This document shows, in pieces, positions 22,352 to 32,434 of a stretch of DNA of 64,000 nt. Made by a program: the position numbers and the translations under genes. Origin of the DNA: Tetracentron sinense. Taxonomy: Eukaryota; Streptophyta; Magnoliopsida; Trochodendrales; Trochodendraceae. Location of the stretch: positions 26,445,760 through 26,509,759 of the forward strand of contig CM026557.1 in assembly GCA_015143295.1 (NCBI GenBank). Direction: 5' to 3'. Below the pieces are notes generated by a model, which worked only from the letters and a program-made list of their open reading frames with translations, searched no databases and was not told where the DNA came from. Numbering within the stretch: the first letter of the stretch is position 1; every line of letters begins with the position of its first letter.

Positions 22352-23621
22352 TGTCGTGCCCTAAAATACCCCCTAGGGGTTAAGGGATATTTTAGAGGTG
22401 ACTATTCATACCTGCCAAACCTACCTGTAATGAATAAGGCTAACATGATATAATAACAACAATAAACAGAGTGCGGAAGCTAAACATGAGTGCGGAAGCG
22501 TGAACCAACTTTTTCTTTTCTTCTATAACTCAAACCAGTATTCCAAGTTTATACACTTATCATATCAAGTCAAAGGTGGGCATGCTCACCTATCAAAATA
22601 TCAAAATACAAAAAGAACTATTGAGCCCATTATGCTCAACAGTAATCCAAATATGGCCCCACGTCGCGATCTTTATCCTCCTGTGACTGCATCGGGATAG
22701 GAGGCTCTCTCTCCTCTACATACCCTTCCTCAACCCAAGGCTCAGGGTTGAGGTTGTCCACAGTACCTGCCGACATAAAAGTATGGCTGAGTATGGAATA
22801 CTCAGCGGGTACAAGCTACTAGCTAACCATAGCAATAACAATCTCACAAAAGTAATGAGGTAAATGAAACAACTAAGAAATGTTGCACGCCATGTGTTTG
22901 ACAAAATGCGCAAACAAGGGTTAAATGGATTTAATGAAGAAAATGGATGTAGGATTATGTAATTTTTTCCAAAAAGGATAAGTTGATCAAATGCTTGTTA
23001 TGTTGTACGCATCCTTGCATGATCACCACAAGTGTTACACACACCCTCGCATGCATGCATAAACTGATGTTTTTAAAATACAAGTATTTGAAAGAAACAA
23101 ACAAGAACAAGGATTGTGATTCACGAAATGAATGATAAAGCCGGACATCGGGCCGGTCAAGGGTAGGGCATATCTCAAGATATGTCATACATGACTAACA
23201 AAAAAGAAGACAAGGAGGTTGGTGTACCCTTTTCTATATATATATGATTCACTGAAGGGAATTTACATTCCTGGCTCACAAGTCGCTTCAAGGGCACTAA
23301 CATCTGGCTCACAAGTATACAAGCAAGTTAAGTCAAGAACATGAAATGAACAAGCAAGACAAGTGATTCCAAGCAAGACAAGATACATGCGTGATTCTTA
23401 CGAACAAGACCAAGACAAGAAACAAGTTTTCAAATATGACAAGCAAGTTTTGAAAGAAACACGACAAGCTATTTTCAAGAATAAGACATGATTTTTAAAG
23501 TACAATTTTTACCAGAGTTTTCGCATTCATTCAAGCATGTCAAGATTATTACATTGCTTTACTTTACTGCTATTTTTCATATGATGCTATTATTGCTTTG
23601 GAATGAAATGATGAATTAAGG
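22352..23621 (-). mobile_element. T1 5' LTR, rearranged and truncated
   Basis: Starts TGTCGTGCCC in minus orientation and keeps that orientation through the stem-loop near 22785 and the following ACTAGCTAACCATAGC. From about 22845 to 23620 the sequence is in the opposite orientation: 22845-23035 is the reverse complement of positions about 30-220, although both LTRs of one element should point the same way. The LTR then stops at about 23621 against S1 sequence. I read this as an inverted fragment plus deletion. Confidence 0.75.
22636..22776 (-). CDS. LTR micro-ORF in T1 5' LTR, 46 aa
   Basis: Open from ATG TCG GCA GGT (22776) to TGA (22636). It reads MSAGTVDNLNPEPWVEEGYV, then EEREPPIPMQSQED, and ends GPYLDYC. 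It shares MSAG, PWVEE and the PYLDYC end with solo D, and PYLDY with T3. Third codon positions vary most between copies. Unknown function; it is acidic with no membrane segment. Confidence 0.55.
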   Translation of the reverse strand: MSAGTVDNLNPEPWVEEGYVEEREPPIPMQSQEDKDRDVGPYLDYC

Positions 23622-24212
23622 GTTCACTCTACCACACTGAATTTTGATCGGCTAGGTTTTTGTATAGTTTCATGACAGGGGACACTATAGACACAGGTGC
23701 CCACATTATTGACTTGATCCTTCAGGCTTATTCTGTGTCCCAAACTCGTGCTGCCCTTCCCTTTGGTGTTCTAATTACTAACATCATGGCTACTGAGGGC
23801 ATTAGGGCTAGTTCCATTAAGGCATCCAGGCATTCACTTGGCCCTATCTGTGGTCGTACTTTGACTAATAGCATGTCGCATGCTGAGCATGAGGCTGATG
23901 ATGAGGTTGCCCTAGGTTCCGGTTGCCGGTTCCTCTTTGATCTGGGTTAGACCTCCTTTGGGTCCCCTTTCTTTTCCATCCATGGCTACCATGCTTGCCG
24001 ATATGTTGGCTGCTCAGTCTGCCTTCGCCACCGATCTTCATGCACGTCTTGACACCCACTCGGCAGCTGCTCAAGAGAGTTTTTCTGCGATTAATCGCCG
24101 GATTAATACACTTTCCGACATTGTGCAGGCATCTCATAAGGAGCTTCACGATTTTCGTACTCAATATGAGGATGATGTCGCTCACCGTTTCCCTCCGTGC
24201 CAGGATGATTAG
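23622..24212 (+). pseudogene. S1 env-like ORF, C-terminal part
   Basis: SIRE-type 3' ORF fragment parallel to 55944-56513 in S2. Reads MTGDTIDTGAHIIDLILQAY, ITNIMATEGIRASS, SLGPICGRTLTNSMSH, then after a frame change near 23940 MATMLADMLAAQSAFATDLH, and a helical C-terminus (INRRINTLSDIVQASHKELH). It ends at TAG 24210. The S1 copy keeps a segment (ARLDTHSAAAQESFS) that S2 lost. The N-terminal PF20167-like part is absent because the fragment is cut at 23622. Confidence 0.7.
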
Positions 24213-24775
24213 GCATATTAGCTAGTCCTTACTTCTGTTATGCTTCCTGTGTTTTTCTGTGTGTTGTGCACCTTTTGTAGCTGTATATGGGATGCTTCCA
24301 CTTTGGTTCTGATGGTTTGATTATGACTATGCTTGCTCTTCCGCTGTACTATTTATTCTCTCTGGATATAGGTTGCGATACTCTCTCTGCGAGGTTGTTT
24401 TCCCTTGGAAATTCAACCCAAAAAAGGGGAGAAGATGTGTTTATCTCATCTTGCACTGATTCACACTTGAACTGTATTCACATGTTCCACATTATACCCT
24501 GCTTCTCACATGGATTGATTCACATGCTTATATAATTTCTATAACGGATCTCATATTGAGGGGGAGATCTCAACTTATCAAAGCATGATGTCCATTGAAT
24601 TTATTGATTTATATTTTATGAAAATCCCCCATACTTCACAAGGTATTGTGTTTTTAGTTTTTCAGGGTTGATTACTACCTCAATGGTCTCAAAAGGCGTA
24701 TTGCATCATGGAAAAAGTTCAACAAGTCTAACTCATGTAATTGTCATACTCTTTGTTTATCATGGGTTTAAAAGA
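24213..24775 (+). other. S1 3' untranslated region, left part
   Basis: Collinear with S2 56514-57215: TATGGGATGCTTC, a CCAAAAAAGGGGAGAAG purine tract (24417), TTGAGGGGGAGATCTCA (24556) and a GGGTTTAAAAGA end. It ends at AAAGA (24771-24775), the S2 target duplication, and continues at 58498 after S2. Confidence 0.8.
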
Positions 24776-25289
24776 TGTAAAGTCAAAGTGTTGTTGGCAA
24801 AATTCCGAGCCCAAAATGTTGTATATAGGTCATAGAAGATCTCATCCGATTTGAAGACAAGGTGGAGAAGAAGCCATGAAGAATCATGAAGCTACACTAC
24901 TAAGCTTGGCTCAAAAAGTAAGTTTTGAAAGAGAGACTTAGATGACCTTAGGTTACCTCTTAGATTTGGCCAATTCATCATACAAACTATGTCACGACCC
25001 AAAACCCACCCTAGGAGTTAGAGTGAATCTTGGACGACTCAATCATGACTTACATGACTTGCTTGACAAACCATCCTGCCAAAAACCCACAGAGCATATA
25101 CAATAGAGGATATTATAGCGGAAACATAACTATAAAACACAGCGGAAGTCTAACAAACCTCTAAGTATATACATATGGTCCAAGTTTATACGAAAAGTAA
25201 CCAGAAGCAAGTGCGGACAGACCCGCCAAAATACATGGATATAATCTCTCATCTCACCCACAGCTAAACCACTCAGAATCTACAACCAC

Positions 25290-25409
25290 CTAATGGTAAC
25301 CCTCTACGGGAGGTTCCTCCAAAGGCTCCTCGACGTACTCCTCCTCCACCCAAGGGCTCGGAGCACAGATATCAAATGGAGCAGCTGCTCCGCCATCACC
25401 TGCCGACAT
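25290..25409 (-). CDS. LTR micro-ORF in T4 3' LTR, 39 aa
   Basis: ATG TCG GCA GGT at 25409 to TAG at 25290. It begins MSAGDGGAAAPFDICAPS, then PWVEEEYVEEP, LEEPPVEGYH. Same length as the copy in solo LTR B and identical in the 5' LTR. Very acidic, with no recognisable domain. It is the first ATG after the putative leader-intron acceptor at 25421. Confidence 0.55.
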   Translation of the reverse strand: MSAGDGGAAAPFDICAPSPWVEEEYVEEPLEEPPVEGYH

Positions 25410-25420
25410 AAGAAGTACGG

Positions 25421-26552
25421 CTGAGCATGGAATACTCAGCGGGTACTAAGCACTAACCAACAGTCATAGCATACAGATAGCATACATAAAGTAGGAAACA
25501 AGTTGCATATATAGAACATGAACAATTTATATCATACAAGGAAGTAAAGCAATTTATATTCATGCTTGCATTCCAAAAGACTGATAAAACCCTTGAAAAC
25601 ATCGTGCACTTGACTTGACTTGAAATACCCTTTTTCGTGATTAGGAACTTGTTAACCGTGTCATGCTTGTCATGCTTGCATTTTCATAATTTAAACATGT
25701 TCACATGCCTAGTTGCCGTTCATAGTCCGTCACAACTATTACCCTATATGCAGATGGGTATGCCTAGTTGCCGTTCATAGCCCGTCGCAACTAGCATCCA
25801 TGCGGAATGTGAATGCCTAGTTGCCGTTCATAGCCCGTCGCAACTAGCATCCATGCGTGATGTGTGATGCTATGCTATGCGTGTCATGCCATGCTATGCT
25901 ATGCGTGTCATGCGATGCTATGCATGTCATGCGAGGGGATGGGAGACCTTTCCCTATGCAATGCATGATTGTCTTGCCCTTGTCAAAAGCGAAGTGAAAC
26001 ATATCTTAGGAGATGCCCCACCTCTACGTCTCATACTTAAAACATCGGTAAATCACGTCATTTCATGCGTGCTCGTGAGATCGTGTGCATACTTGCATTT
26101 GGAATTAAATATGGCAATTTGGGGTAATTCACAAAGCATGTCATATAACAATTTAGGCGAGTAATAATCTACGCATTTTAAGAAATGTAAGAAACTCACT
26201 ATCATGAACCCTAACAAATTTCAAGAGCAATTAAGCATGGGTTCCCTTAATTTATCCTTTATTTTGTTCACCTTGGCATTTCATCAAACATGGGGTATGT
26301 TCATTATTCACTTAAACCTAGATCATGCTTTTCTAGGTGGGTTATGCTCACATCACACTTGTATGTTCATTATTGGTACAATGCCCTTTCCCATTTGTTC
26401 ATCACATCATCCACACGGCATCCATTCGCCAACATCCATCTCCATTCACCATTCATACCACCAATCTCATAACACATATATAAATGAAGGAAAACAAAAA
26501 GAAACAAAGGAAAAAGGAAGCTATAACTAGGAGGGTAGTAAGAAGTACCGAC
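25421..26552 (-). other. Putative leader intron in T4 3' LTR
   Basis: Minus strand: donor TTCAAG|GTCGGTAC at 26552, acceptor CCATGCTCAG| at 25421, 1,132 bp. The exon before it (to about 26820) has no ATG in roughly 270 nt. The equivalent in the 5' LTR, the copy that would be transcribed, is 32866-34050. Confidence 0.45.
25709..25847 (-). repeat. Hairpin repeats in T4 3' LTR (53-bp period)
   Basis: Units at 25709 (diverged), 25764 and 25817. Each perfect unit has CTAGTTGC and GCAACTAG, an 8-bp stem around a 15-nt loop. The 5' LTR has one extra unit, which accounts exactly for the 53-bp length difference. Confidence 0.85.
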
Positions 26553-26868
26553 CTTGAACAATGAGGAAGAAATCCCCCTTTCAAAACGACCGTGAGTTGC
26601 TGCCCTAGCGTGAGGAGAGTGTCCCACACGAGCTTGAGCCGAGATCTCAAAGAAAATGGACTTGAGGTGAGTGTGGGTTCACAACCCTTTGATTTCTCCT
26701 CCAAAAATCAAACCCTAGGTTAGGGATCGCCTTCTTCTCCTCTCCTCAGCTCTCAATCTTCTAAGTATTGTAAAATAAGCCCTAAAGGCTCGGGCAAGAC
26801 TCTTAAGGTAAGAGTAAACTGCCCAAAAGACTAAAACACCCTTACTAAGTTTTCTGCAAAAACGCGAG

Positions 26869-27056
26869 TACCGAGCGATCGGTGTTAATGATCGATCGAT
26901 CGGTTGCCTACCGATCGATCGGTTTCATAACCGAGCGATCGGTTAAAATTTCACTCTCTGGAAAATTTCCCCATACAAAAATCTCGACCAGCCAATAGCC
27001 TCCGAGCGATCGGTTTTGGACCGATCGATCGCTCCATGGACCGAGCGATCGGTGGT
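26869..27056 (-). promoter_or_regulatory. Palindromic CG-core array, T4 3' LTR
   Basis: Seven ACCGATCGATCGGT-like motifs in 190 bp (variants with GAGCGATCGGT). The 5' LTR copy is 34367-34554. The motifs lie directly upstream of the leader; there is no clear TATA box in this family. Confidence 0.5.
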
Positions 27057-27265
27057 CTGCAGGTCCAAACTGTTTTGGCCATAACTTTTGACTCGTTCGT
27101 CCGATTTCGACGATTCAACTTGCGTTGGGTTCGTACTTCGAAAACGAACATTTCTGACGTTTCGGAATTTCCAATTTCTTCCTTATTTATAAATTATACC
27201 TCTTTAAAGGCAAAATGGCAACGAAAGTGTCATGCATTAAATGTGAAAAGGTCCGGGGCTCTACA

Positions 27266-27278
27266 TCCTCCCCCCCTT
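27266..27278 (-). other. Polypurine tract of T4
   Basis: Minus strand AAGGGGGGGAGGA immediately before the 3' LTR edge. Confidence 0.85.
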
Positions 27279-27366
27279 ACAAAAATTTCATCCTCGAAAT
27301 TTAGACGCTACTTGCATGACAAACCAAGAAGAAAATTACAAGTCATATACAAACTTATACAAAAAC

Positions 27367-29739
27367 TCATTCAAATAATTCTGGGTACTTCGCTTTGACT
27401 TCGGCTTCACGCTCCCATGTAGCTTCTTCCCGAGCATGGTGTTGCCATTGCACTAGAACCAAAGGGATAGTCTTGTTGCGAAGCACTTGATCTCTTCGAT
27501 CCAAAATCTGAACCGGCTTTTCAATCAAGGTGAGGTCCTCTCGAATCTCCAACGGTTCCAAGTTTATGACATGCGAAGGATCCGCAATGTATTTCCGAAG
27601 CATAGACACATGGAAGACGTTATGAACTGCGGCCATGTGAGGTGGGAGAGCTACCCTGTAAGCAACCTCACCAACTCGCGTGATAATCTCAAAAGGCCCA
27701 ACATACCGAGGACTGAGCTTGCCTCGCTTCCCAAATCTCATGATCCCTTTACTAGGAGATACTTTCACAAAAACTTGATCCCCTACTTGAAATTCCAAGT
27801 CCCTACGGCGCGTGTCCGCATAACTTTTCTGGCGATCTTGAGCGGCTTTCAATCGATCCCGAATGATCTTAACTGTGTTTACAGTTTGCTCAATCAATTC
27901 TGGACCAAGTAATTTCCTTTCTCCTACCTCATCCCAATAGAGAGGAGACCTACAACTTCGCCCATACAAGGCCTCAAATGGTGCCATTTGGATACTTGCC
28001 TGATAGCTGTTATTGTAGGCGAATTCAACCAAAGGCAAATGCTCTTCCCAACTGCCTCTGAAATCCATCATACAAGCCCGAAGCATGTCTTCAATGACTT
28101 GGTTCACTCTCTCGGTTTGTCCATCTGTCTGTGGATGAAAAGCGGTGCTGAAATCGAGTCGGGAACCCATAGCCTCCTGGAAGCTTTTCCAGAATCGTGA
28201 TGTGAATCTTGGATCCCGATCCGACACGATACTGACAGGCACTCCGTGCAACCTCACCACTTCCTTGATGTACAAAGCAGCTAACTGACTAGAGTTGAAA
28301 GTAGTTCGGTAAGGCAAGAAGTGAGCGGACTTCGTCAAACGATCCACTACTACCCATATCGCATCTGAACCCCTTGCCGTCTTTGGCAAGCCAACTATGA
28401 AATCCATGGATATGTTCTCCCATTTCCACTCGGGAATCGGAAGGGACTGTAATAGACCTGCGGGCCGCATGTGTTCTGCTTTCACCTGTTGACACACCAA
28501 GCACCGTGCTACATATTCCGCAACCTCCCTCTTTATATTCCGCCACCAAAAGTGACTCTTGAGGTTCCGGTACATCTTCGTACCCCCTGGATGCACTGTG
28601 TACTTCGAACGGTGTGCTTCGTCCAAAATCTCTCTTCGAAGATCTGCATTGGCTGGGACGCACAGTCTTCCCTCGAATGTGATAGCACCTCGGCTAGTGA
28701 GAGAGAAGTCCTCACTACCTTTAGCAACTTCCTTGTCCCGATAAGCCAACAATTCAGCATCCGTGGCTTGGTATTCTTGGATCAAATCTATAATGTATGG
28801 CCGAACCGTGACATTTGCCAAGATAGGACTACGGACAGAGTCATTCACACTAATGTCCAGATTTGCCAAGTCTTCAAGTAGCTTCCATTCCTGCACTAAC
28901 ATGCATGCTAATAACCCCGGAGGTCTTCTACTCAAAGCATCCGCCACTACATTTGCTTTACCCGGGTGGTATTGAATGGTACAATCATAATCCTTCAAAA
29001 ATTCCATCCAACGCCGTTGCCTTAGATTCAGCTCCTTTTGGGAAAAGAGGTACTTGAGACTCTTGTGATCAGTGAACACATAGAACTCCACCCCATAAAG
29101 GTAATGACACCAAATCTTAAGTGCAAACACGACCGCGGCAAGCTCTAAGTCGTGCGTGGGGTAATTCTTCTCATGCTCCTTCAATTGCCTTGATGCATAG
29201 GCAATGACCTTCTTGTGTTGCATAAGCACACATCCAAGTCCAACGTGTGAGGCATCACTGTACACCTCATACCCAAGAGGTCCGGATGGCACTGTAAGGA
29301 CAGGAGCTGTAGTAAGCCTCTTCTTCAGTTCCGTGAAACTGATCTCACACTTGTCGCTCCAAACAAACTGCGCATTCTTCCGTGTCAGGTGAGTAAGCGG
29401 TGCTGCAAGGCTAGAGAAACCCTCCACGAATCTCCTGTAGTAGCCTGCCAGCCCAAGAAAGCTGCGTATCTCAGTAACACTCTTGGGCCTCGCCCAACTC
29501 ATAACAGCTTCTATCTTCTTCGGATCAACGGAGATGCCTTCCGCGAAAACAACGTGGCCTAGGAATGCCACCTCTTCCAACCAAAACTCACACTTGCTGA
29601 GTTTGGCGTATAGTTTGTGCTCTCTTAGCATTTCCAAAGCAAGGCATAGGTCGCGTGTGTGATCTTCCCGTGTCTGGGAATAGACCAAAATTTCATCAAC
29701 AAATACAATCACACACCTATCAAGATATGGCAGGAACAC
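27367..29739 (-). CDS. T4 pol, distal ORF: RT end, RNase H, integrase, chromodomain
   Basis: 790 codons open on the minus strand. Order: end of RT palm with FVDEILVYS (family FVDD; the second catalytic Asp is Glu), thumb, RNase H ([48 protein letters not shown]), integrase HHCC zinc site ([10 protein letters not shown] ... CLVCQQVK), DDE core ([30 protein letters not shown]), GPF-type segment ([19 protein letters not shown]), then [13 protein letters not shown] and a chromodomain-like end ([17 protein letters not shown]). The start is not a true start: a 13-bp deletion at about 29744 separates it from the upstream protease-RT frame. Replication enzyme of a Ty3 element; the RT should be inactive. 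Confidence 0.95.
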   Translation of the reverse strand: MFLPYLDRCVIVFVDEILVYSQTREDHTRDLCLALEMLREHKLYAKLSKCEFWLEEVAFLGHVVFAEGISVDPKKIEAVMSWARPKSVTEIRSFLGLAGYYRRFVEGFSSLAAPLTHLTRKNAQFVWSDKCEISFTELKKRLTTAPVLTVPSGPLGYEVYSDASHVGLGCVLMQHKKVIAYASRQLKEHEKNYPTHDLELAAVVFALKIWCHYLYGVEFYVFTDHKSLKYLFSQKELNLRQRRWMEFLKDYDCTIQYHPGKANVVADALSRRPPGLLACMLVQEWKLLEDLANLDISVNDSVRSPILANVTVRPYIIDLIQEYQATDAELLAYRDKEVAKGSEDFSLTSRGAITFEGRLCVPANADLRREILDEAHRSKYTVHPGGTKMYRNLKSHFWWRNIKREVAEYVARCLVCQQVKAEHMRPAGLLQSLPIPEWKWENISMDFIVGLPKTARGSDAIWVVVDRLTKSAHFLPYRTTFNSSQLAALYIKEVVRLHGVPVSIVSDRDPRFTSRFWKSFQEAMGSRLDFSTAFHPQTDGQTERVNQVIEDMLRACMMDFRGSWEEHLPLVEFAYNNSYQASIQMAPFEALYGRSCRSPLYWDEVGERKLLGPELIEQTVNTVKIIRDRLKAAQDRQKSYADTRRRDLEFQVGDQVFVKVSPSKGIMRFGKRGKLSPRYVGPFEIITRVGEVAYRVALPPHMAAVHNVFHVSMLRKYIADPSHVINLEPLEIREDLTLIEKPVQILDRRDQVLRNKTIPLVLVQWQHHAREEATWEREAEVKAKYPELFE

Positions 29740-29744
29740 CCGGT

Positions 29745-30679
29745 TCAGGCTGCCGGCGCGTTCGTGAGTCCAAAAGGCATCACCAAGAACTCGTAGTGTC
29801 CATACCGAGTCCTAAAAGCAGTTTTGGGAACATCTTCCGCCTTAATCTTCAACTGGTGATAACCCGATCGAAGATCTATCTTTGAGAAAAATCTCGCTCC
29901 CTTCAACTGATCGAACAAGTCATCAATTCTAGGCAATGGATACCTATTCTTTATAGTGACTTTGTTCAGTTGCCGATAATCAATGCACATCCGCATCGAG
30001 CCATCCTTCTTCTTAACAAACAACACTGGGGCACCCCATGGTGAGACACTTGGTCGAATGAAACCAAGGCCTTGCAGTTCCTCCAACTGAGTCTTCAACT
30101 GCTTGAGTTCAACAGGGGCCATTCTATATGGAGCTCTGAAAACAGGAGCTGTGCCTGGTGCAAGCTCGATCACAAACTCAATCTCCCTATCTGGAGGCAA
30201 TCCCGGCAACTCCTCTGGAAATACATCCAGGAATTCACTCACAACCGGAATAGTCGATGAGTCCTTTGCTTCAGGGTTAGCTAAGCTCAACGCCGCAAAG
30301 CGGGCAATGTCTCTACTTCTCAACCCTCGAAAGTGAAATGGTTTTCCTTCTACCGGTTTGAAGAGTACCATCTTCTCAAAGCAAGCTACATGCCCATGAT
30401 GTGTTGCTAACCAATCAATTCCCAATATAACATCAAAGTCTTGGAATCCAAGGACGATGAGATCAACTGCCAACTCGTGGCTTCCAACTTGGACCGCACT
30501 ATTTCTATACACTTTATCTGCCAATACTGTTTTGCCGAGCGGAGTCGAAATGGCTAACTCCGGTTTTAGCTGACTAGGCTCCACAGAAAAGCCTTCTGAA
30601 AAACTCGGCGAGACAAACGAATGAGTAGACCCGGTATCAATCAACACTCGAGCCAAATACTCATTGACTAGTAGGGTTC
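29745..30679 (-). CDS. T4 pol, proximal exon: protease and RT N-terminal half
   Basis: Begins after the acceptor TTTCAG| with [21 protein letters not shown] (Asp-Thr-Gly protease site), then [75 protein letters not shown] and [14 protein letters not shown] of RT. It runs into TGA at 29745 because 13 bp present in T1 (between the NAPAA and NRVF coding parts) is missing. The frame stays open upstream into the intron to at least 30782. Otherwise intact. Confidence 0.93.
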
Positions 30680-30825
30680 CTGAAATTTTAACTAGTGGAG
30701 TTAATCCAAGCATCAACAGCGTATACATGTAGGTATATATACATATAGAACATGCCAAGTACGTACGCAGAGAATAGAGCATAACATAATAATCACGAAT
30801 AAAGAAATTAACGCTAACTGCGTAC
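30680..30825 (-). other. Putative gag-protease intron of T4, 146 bp
   Basis: Donor CAAG|GTACGCAG at 30825; acceptor AATTTCAG| at 30680. Exons join as VVQG and TLLVNEY with split codon G|GA. Unspliced, Gag would gain about 37 residues and stop at 30713. The two frames overlap in this copy, so frameshifting is not excluded here, but it is excluded in T2. Confidence 0.8.
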
Positions 30826-32074
30826 CTTGCACTACATCATCAGATGCAAGTGCATCACCCTCTGTCAAGGCAAAAACTCTCCCCTGGTTCGCCTGGCGAG
30901 ATTGAGGTGTAGACCGGGTAGTCTGAGATGACGCCTGATATGATCCTGCTGGGCGTGCTGGTGGCCTAATCCCCTGAGACTGGCCTGGTAAATGCCGGGT
31001 AGGGCAATCCCTGATCACGTGGCCCTGGCGACCACAGTGAAAACATCCACCCGATGCTCTTAGGCAATCCCCAGCTGGGTGCCGTCGGCCGCATGAAGGG
31101 CAGGCCTCGTGTGTGCGGGTAGGAGGGGCCTGAGGTGGAGCATATCTCGCCACCTGAGGTGCAACTGGCCATGGGGCCGGGAGAGCCTGAGGTCGAGGTG
31201 CCTGTGGCACGTACTGCCGTGGTGCTGGGGCCGCATAAGTCGGCCTCATCGGTGGTGCTGGCCATGTATACTGATAAGGTCCGGTACGATTCCGCCTCTC
31301 TGGAGGTGCTGAACTACTGGCTTGGCCTCTCGCCAACTCTCTCTTCTTAGACACTGCTTCAGATTTGGCCTCAACCAATAAGGCCTTATCCACTACTTCG
31401 GCGTAAGTGGCGTGCCTGAAAACTGACACTTTCTCCATGATGACATCCTTGAGCCCTTGCTCAAACCTCCTCGCCTTCATTGCCTCGGTGGCAATCATAT
31501 GTGTCGCGAACCTCGACAATTCTGAGAACTTGGCCTCATAAGCGGCCACAGACATCGAACCTTGCTCAAGGTTGATGAATTCTCTCTCTTTCTTTTCCCG
31601 TGCACCGATCGGAAAATACTTCTTGTAAAAAGTATCTTTGAACTCCTCCCAAGTCCACGGTTGACCTTGCATGGTCAAGTCCCGTGTCCTCAATGCGGAC
31701 AACCACCAATGGTGGGCTTCGCCCTCTAGCATAAAAACTGCCCATGCCACTTTCTCTTCCTCTGTAGGAGAGAGCACCGCAAATATCTTCTCAACCTGGA
31801 GGATCCAAGCCTCCGCAGTAAGAGGGTCCACACTCCCGTGGAAGGATGGGGGCCTCAATCTCCTGAATGCCTCAACTCCAGCTGTACGATGTACCGGAGC
31901 TGCGGGCGGTGGAGTAGGTGCCGCTGATGCCGGTATAGTTTGCCGAGCCGCCAGGATGGCGAGTGTCTCAGCAATAGAGCCTAAGACCTGAGAGAGGTCC
32001 GGCTGCTCATCCTCATCCCGTGAAGAAGAGGAAGCTCTGGTATGTGGTCCACGACCCCGTGTGTTCCGTCTCAT
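30826..32074 (-). CDS. T4 gag
   Basis: Open Ty3 Gag of about 416 codons from [13 protein letters not shown] (32074) to VVQG at the intron donor. An upstream in-frame extension to 32191 is unlikely, since T3 starts at the same MRRG-type site. Capsid region: [77 protein letters not shown] Pro/Ala-rich linker follows, then [13 protein letters not shown] and a CCHC knuckle [14 protein letters not shown]. It packages genomic RNA in virus-like particles. No lesion seen. Confidence 0.94.
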
Positions 32075-32434
32075 GACTAAAGTCCTGAGAATAATAACAC
32101 CACATGAGTCTAACTTGAAACCACAGTTTATTTCAATGTCACTTCTCAATAATTCAATTTGTATTAGTTGTATAATACTAATATACATCACATCAAGTCA
32201 TCAGAGTATTCATCACATTATACTTATACTTTAGTGTTCTAGCGTACCTAGGACCCATACTTGGTTAAAGCAACCATTATGACTAAGACTAAAGTTTAGT
32301 CTTACACTTGGAACCAGACTCGCTCCCGACTCACTTCCTTCCTAACTTGTTTCCTAACATATGCTCTTGTCAAGCCGTGGTATAAGATTCTAAGTGACCC
32401 TAAAGACCTAAAGCCTAGGCTTTGATACCACTTC
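32075..32434 (-). other. T4 leader and primer binding site
   Basis: The primer site TGGTATCAAAGC is at 32419-32430 (minus), four bases from the LTR. About 340 bp of untranslated leader precedes gag. Confidence 0.85.

Larger units (their letters stand above)
24990..27265 (-). mobile_element. T4 3' LTR (2,276 bp)
   Basis: TGTCACGACCC to GGGGCTCTACA on the plus strand. In element orientation: palindrome array (27056-26869), leader without any ATG (about 26820-26553), donor-like CAAG|GTCGGTAC (26552), hairpin units (25847-25709), stem-loop ending CTCAG (25421), micro-ORF (25409-25290), terminus. Confidence 0.96.

Noticed and set aside
24213-24776. S1 and S2 sharing one LTR as a tandem recombinant array
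   Set aside because: AAAGA flanks S2 on both sides and the S1 3' region continues at 58498, which shows simple nesting.
25877-26164. 95-aa ORF repeated exactly in both T4 LTRs (also 33375-33662), starting MRVMPCYAMRVM
   Set aside because: It is duplicated only because LTRs are duplicated; it lies in the leader-intron region, has simple-repeat codons at its start, runs antisense to the element and has no counterpart in other LTR families.
27367-30679. Endogenous pararetrovirus (caulimovirid) origin of the RT/RNase H
   Set aside because: An integrase with chromodomain-like tail, LTRs, PBS and target duplications show a Ty3 retrotransposon.
30680-30825. Ribosomal frameshift instead of an intron at the T4 gag-protease joint
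   Set aside because: The frames overlap in T4 only; in T2 a stop closes the protease frame before gag ends, and the splice-like borders are conserved in all three elements.
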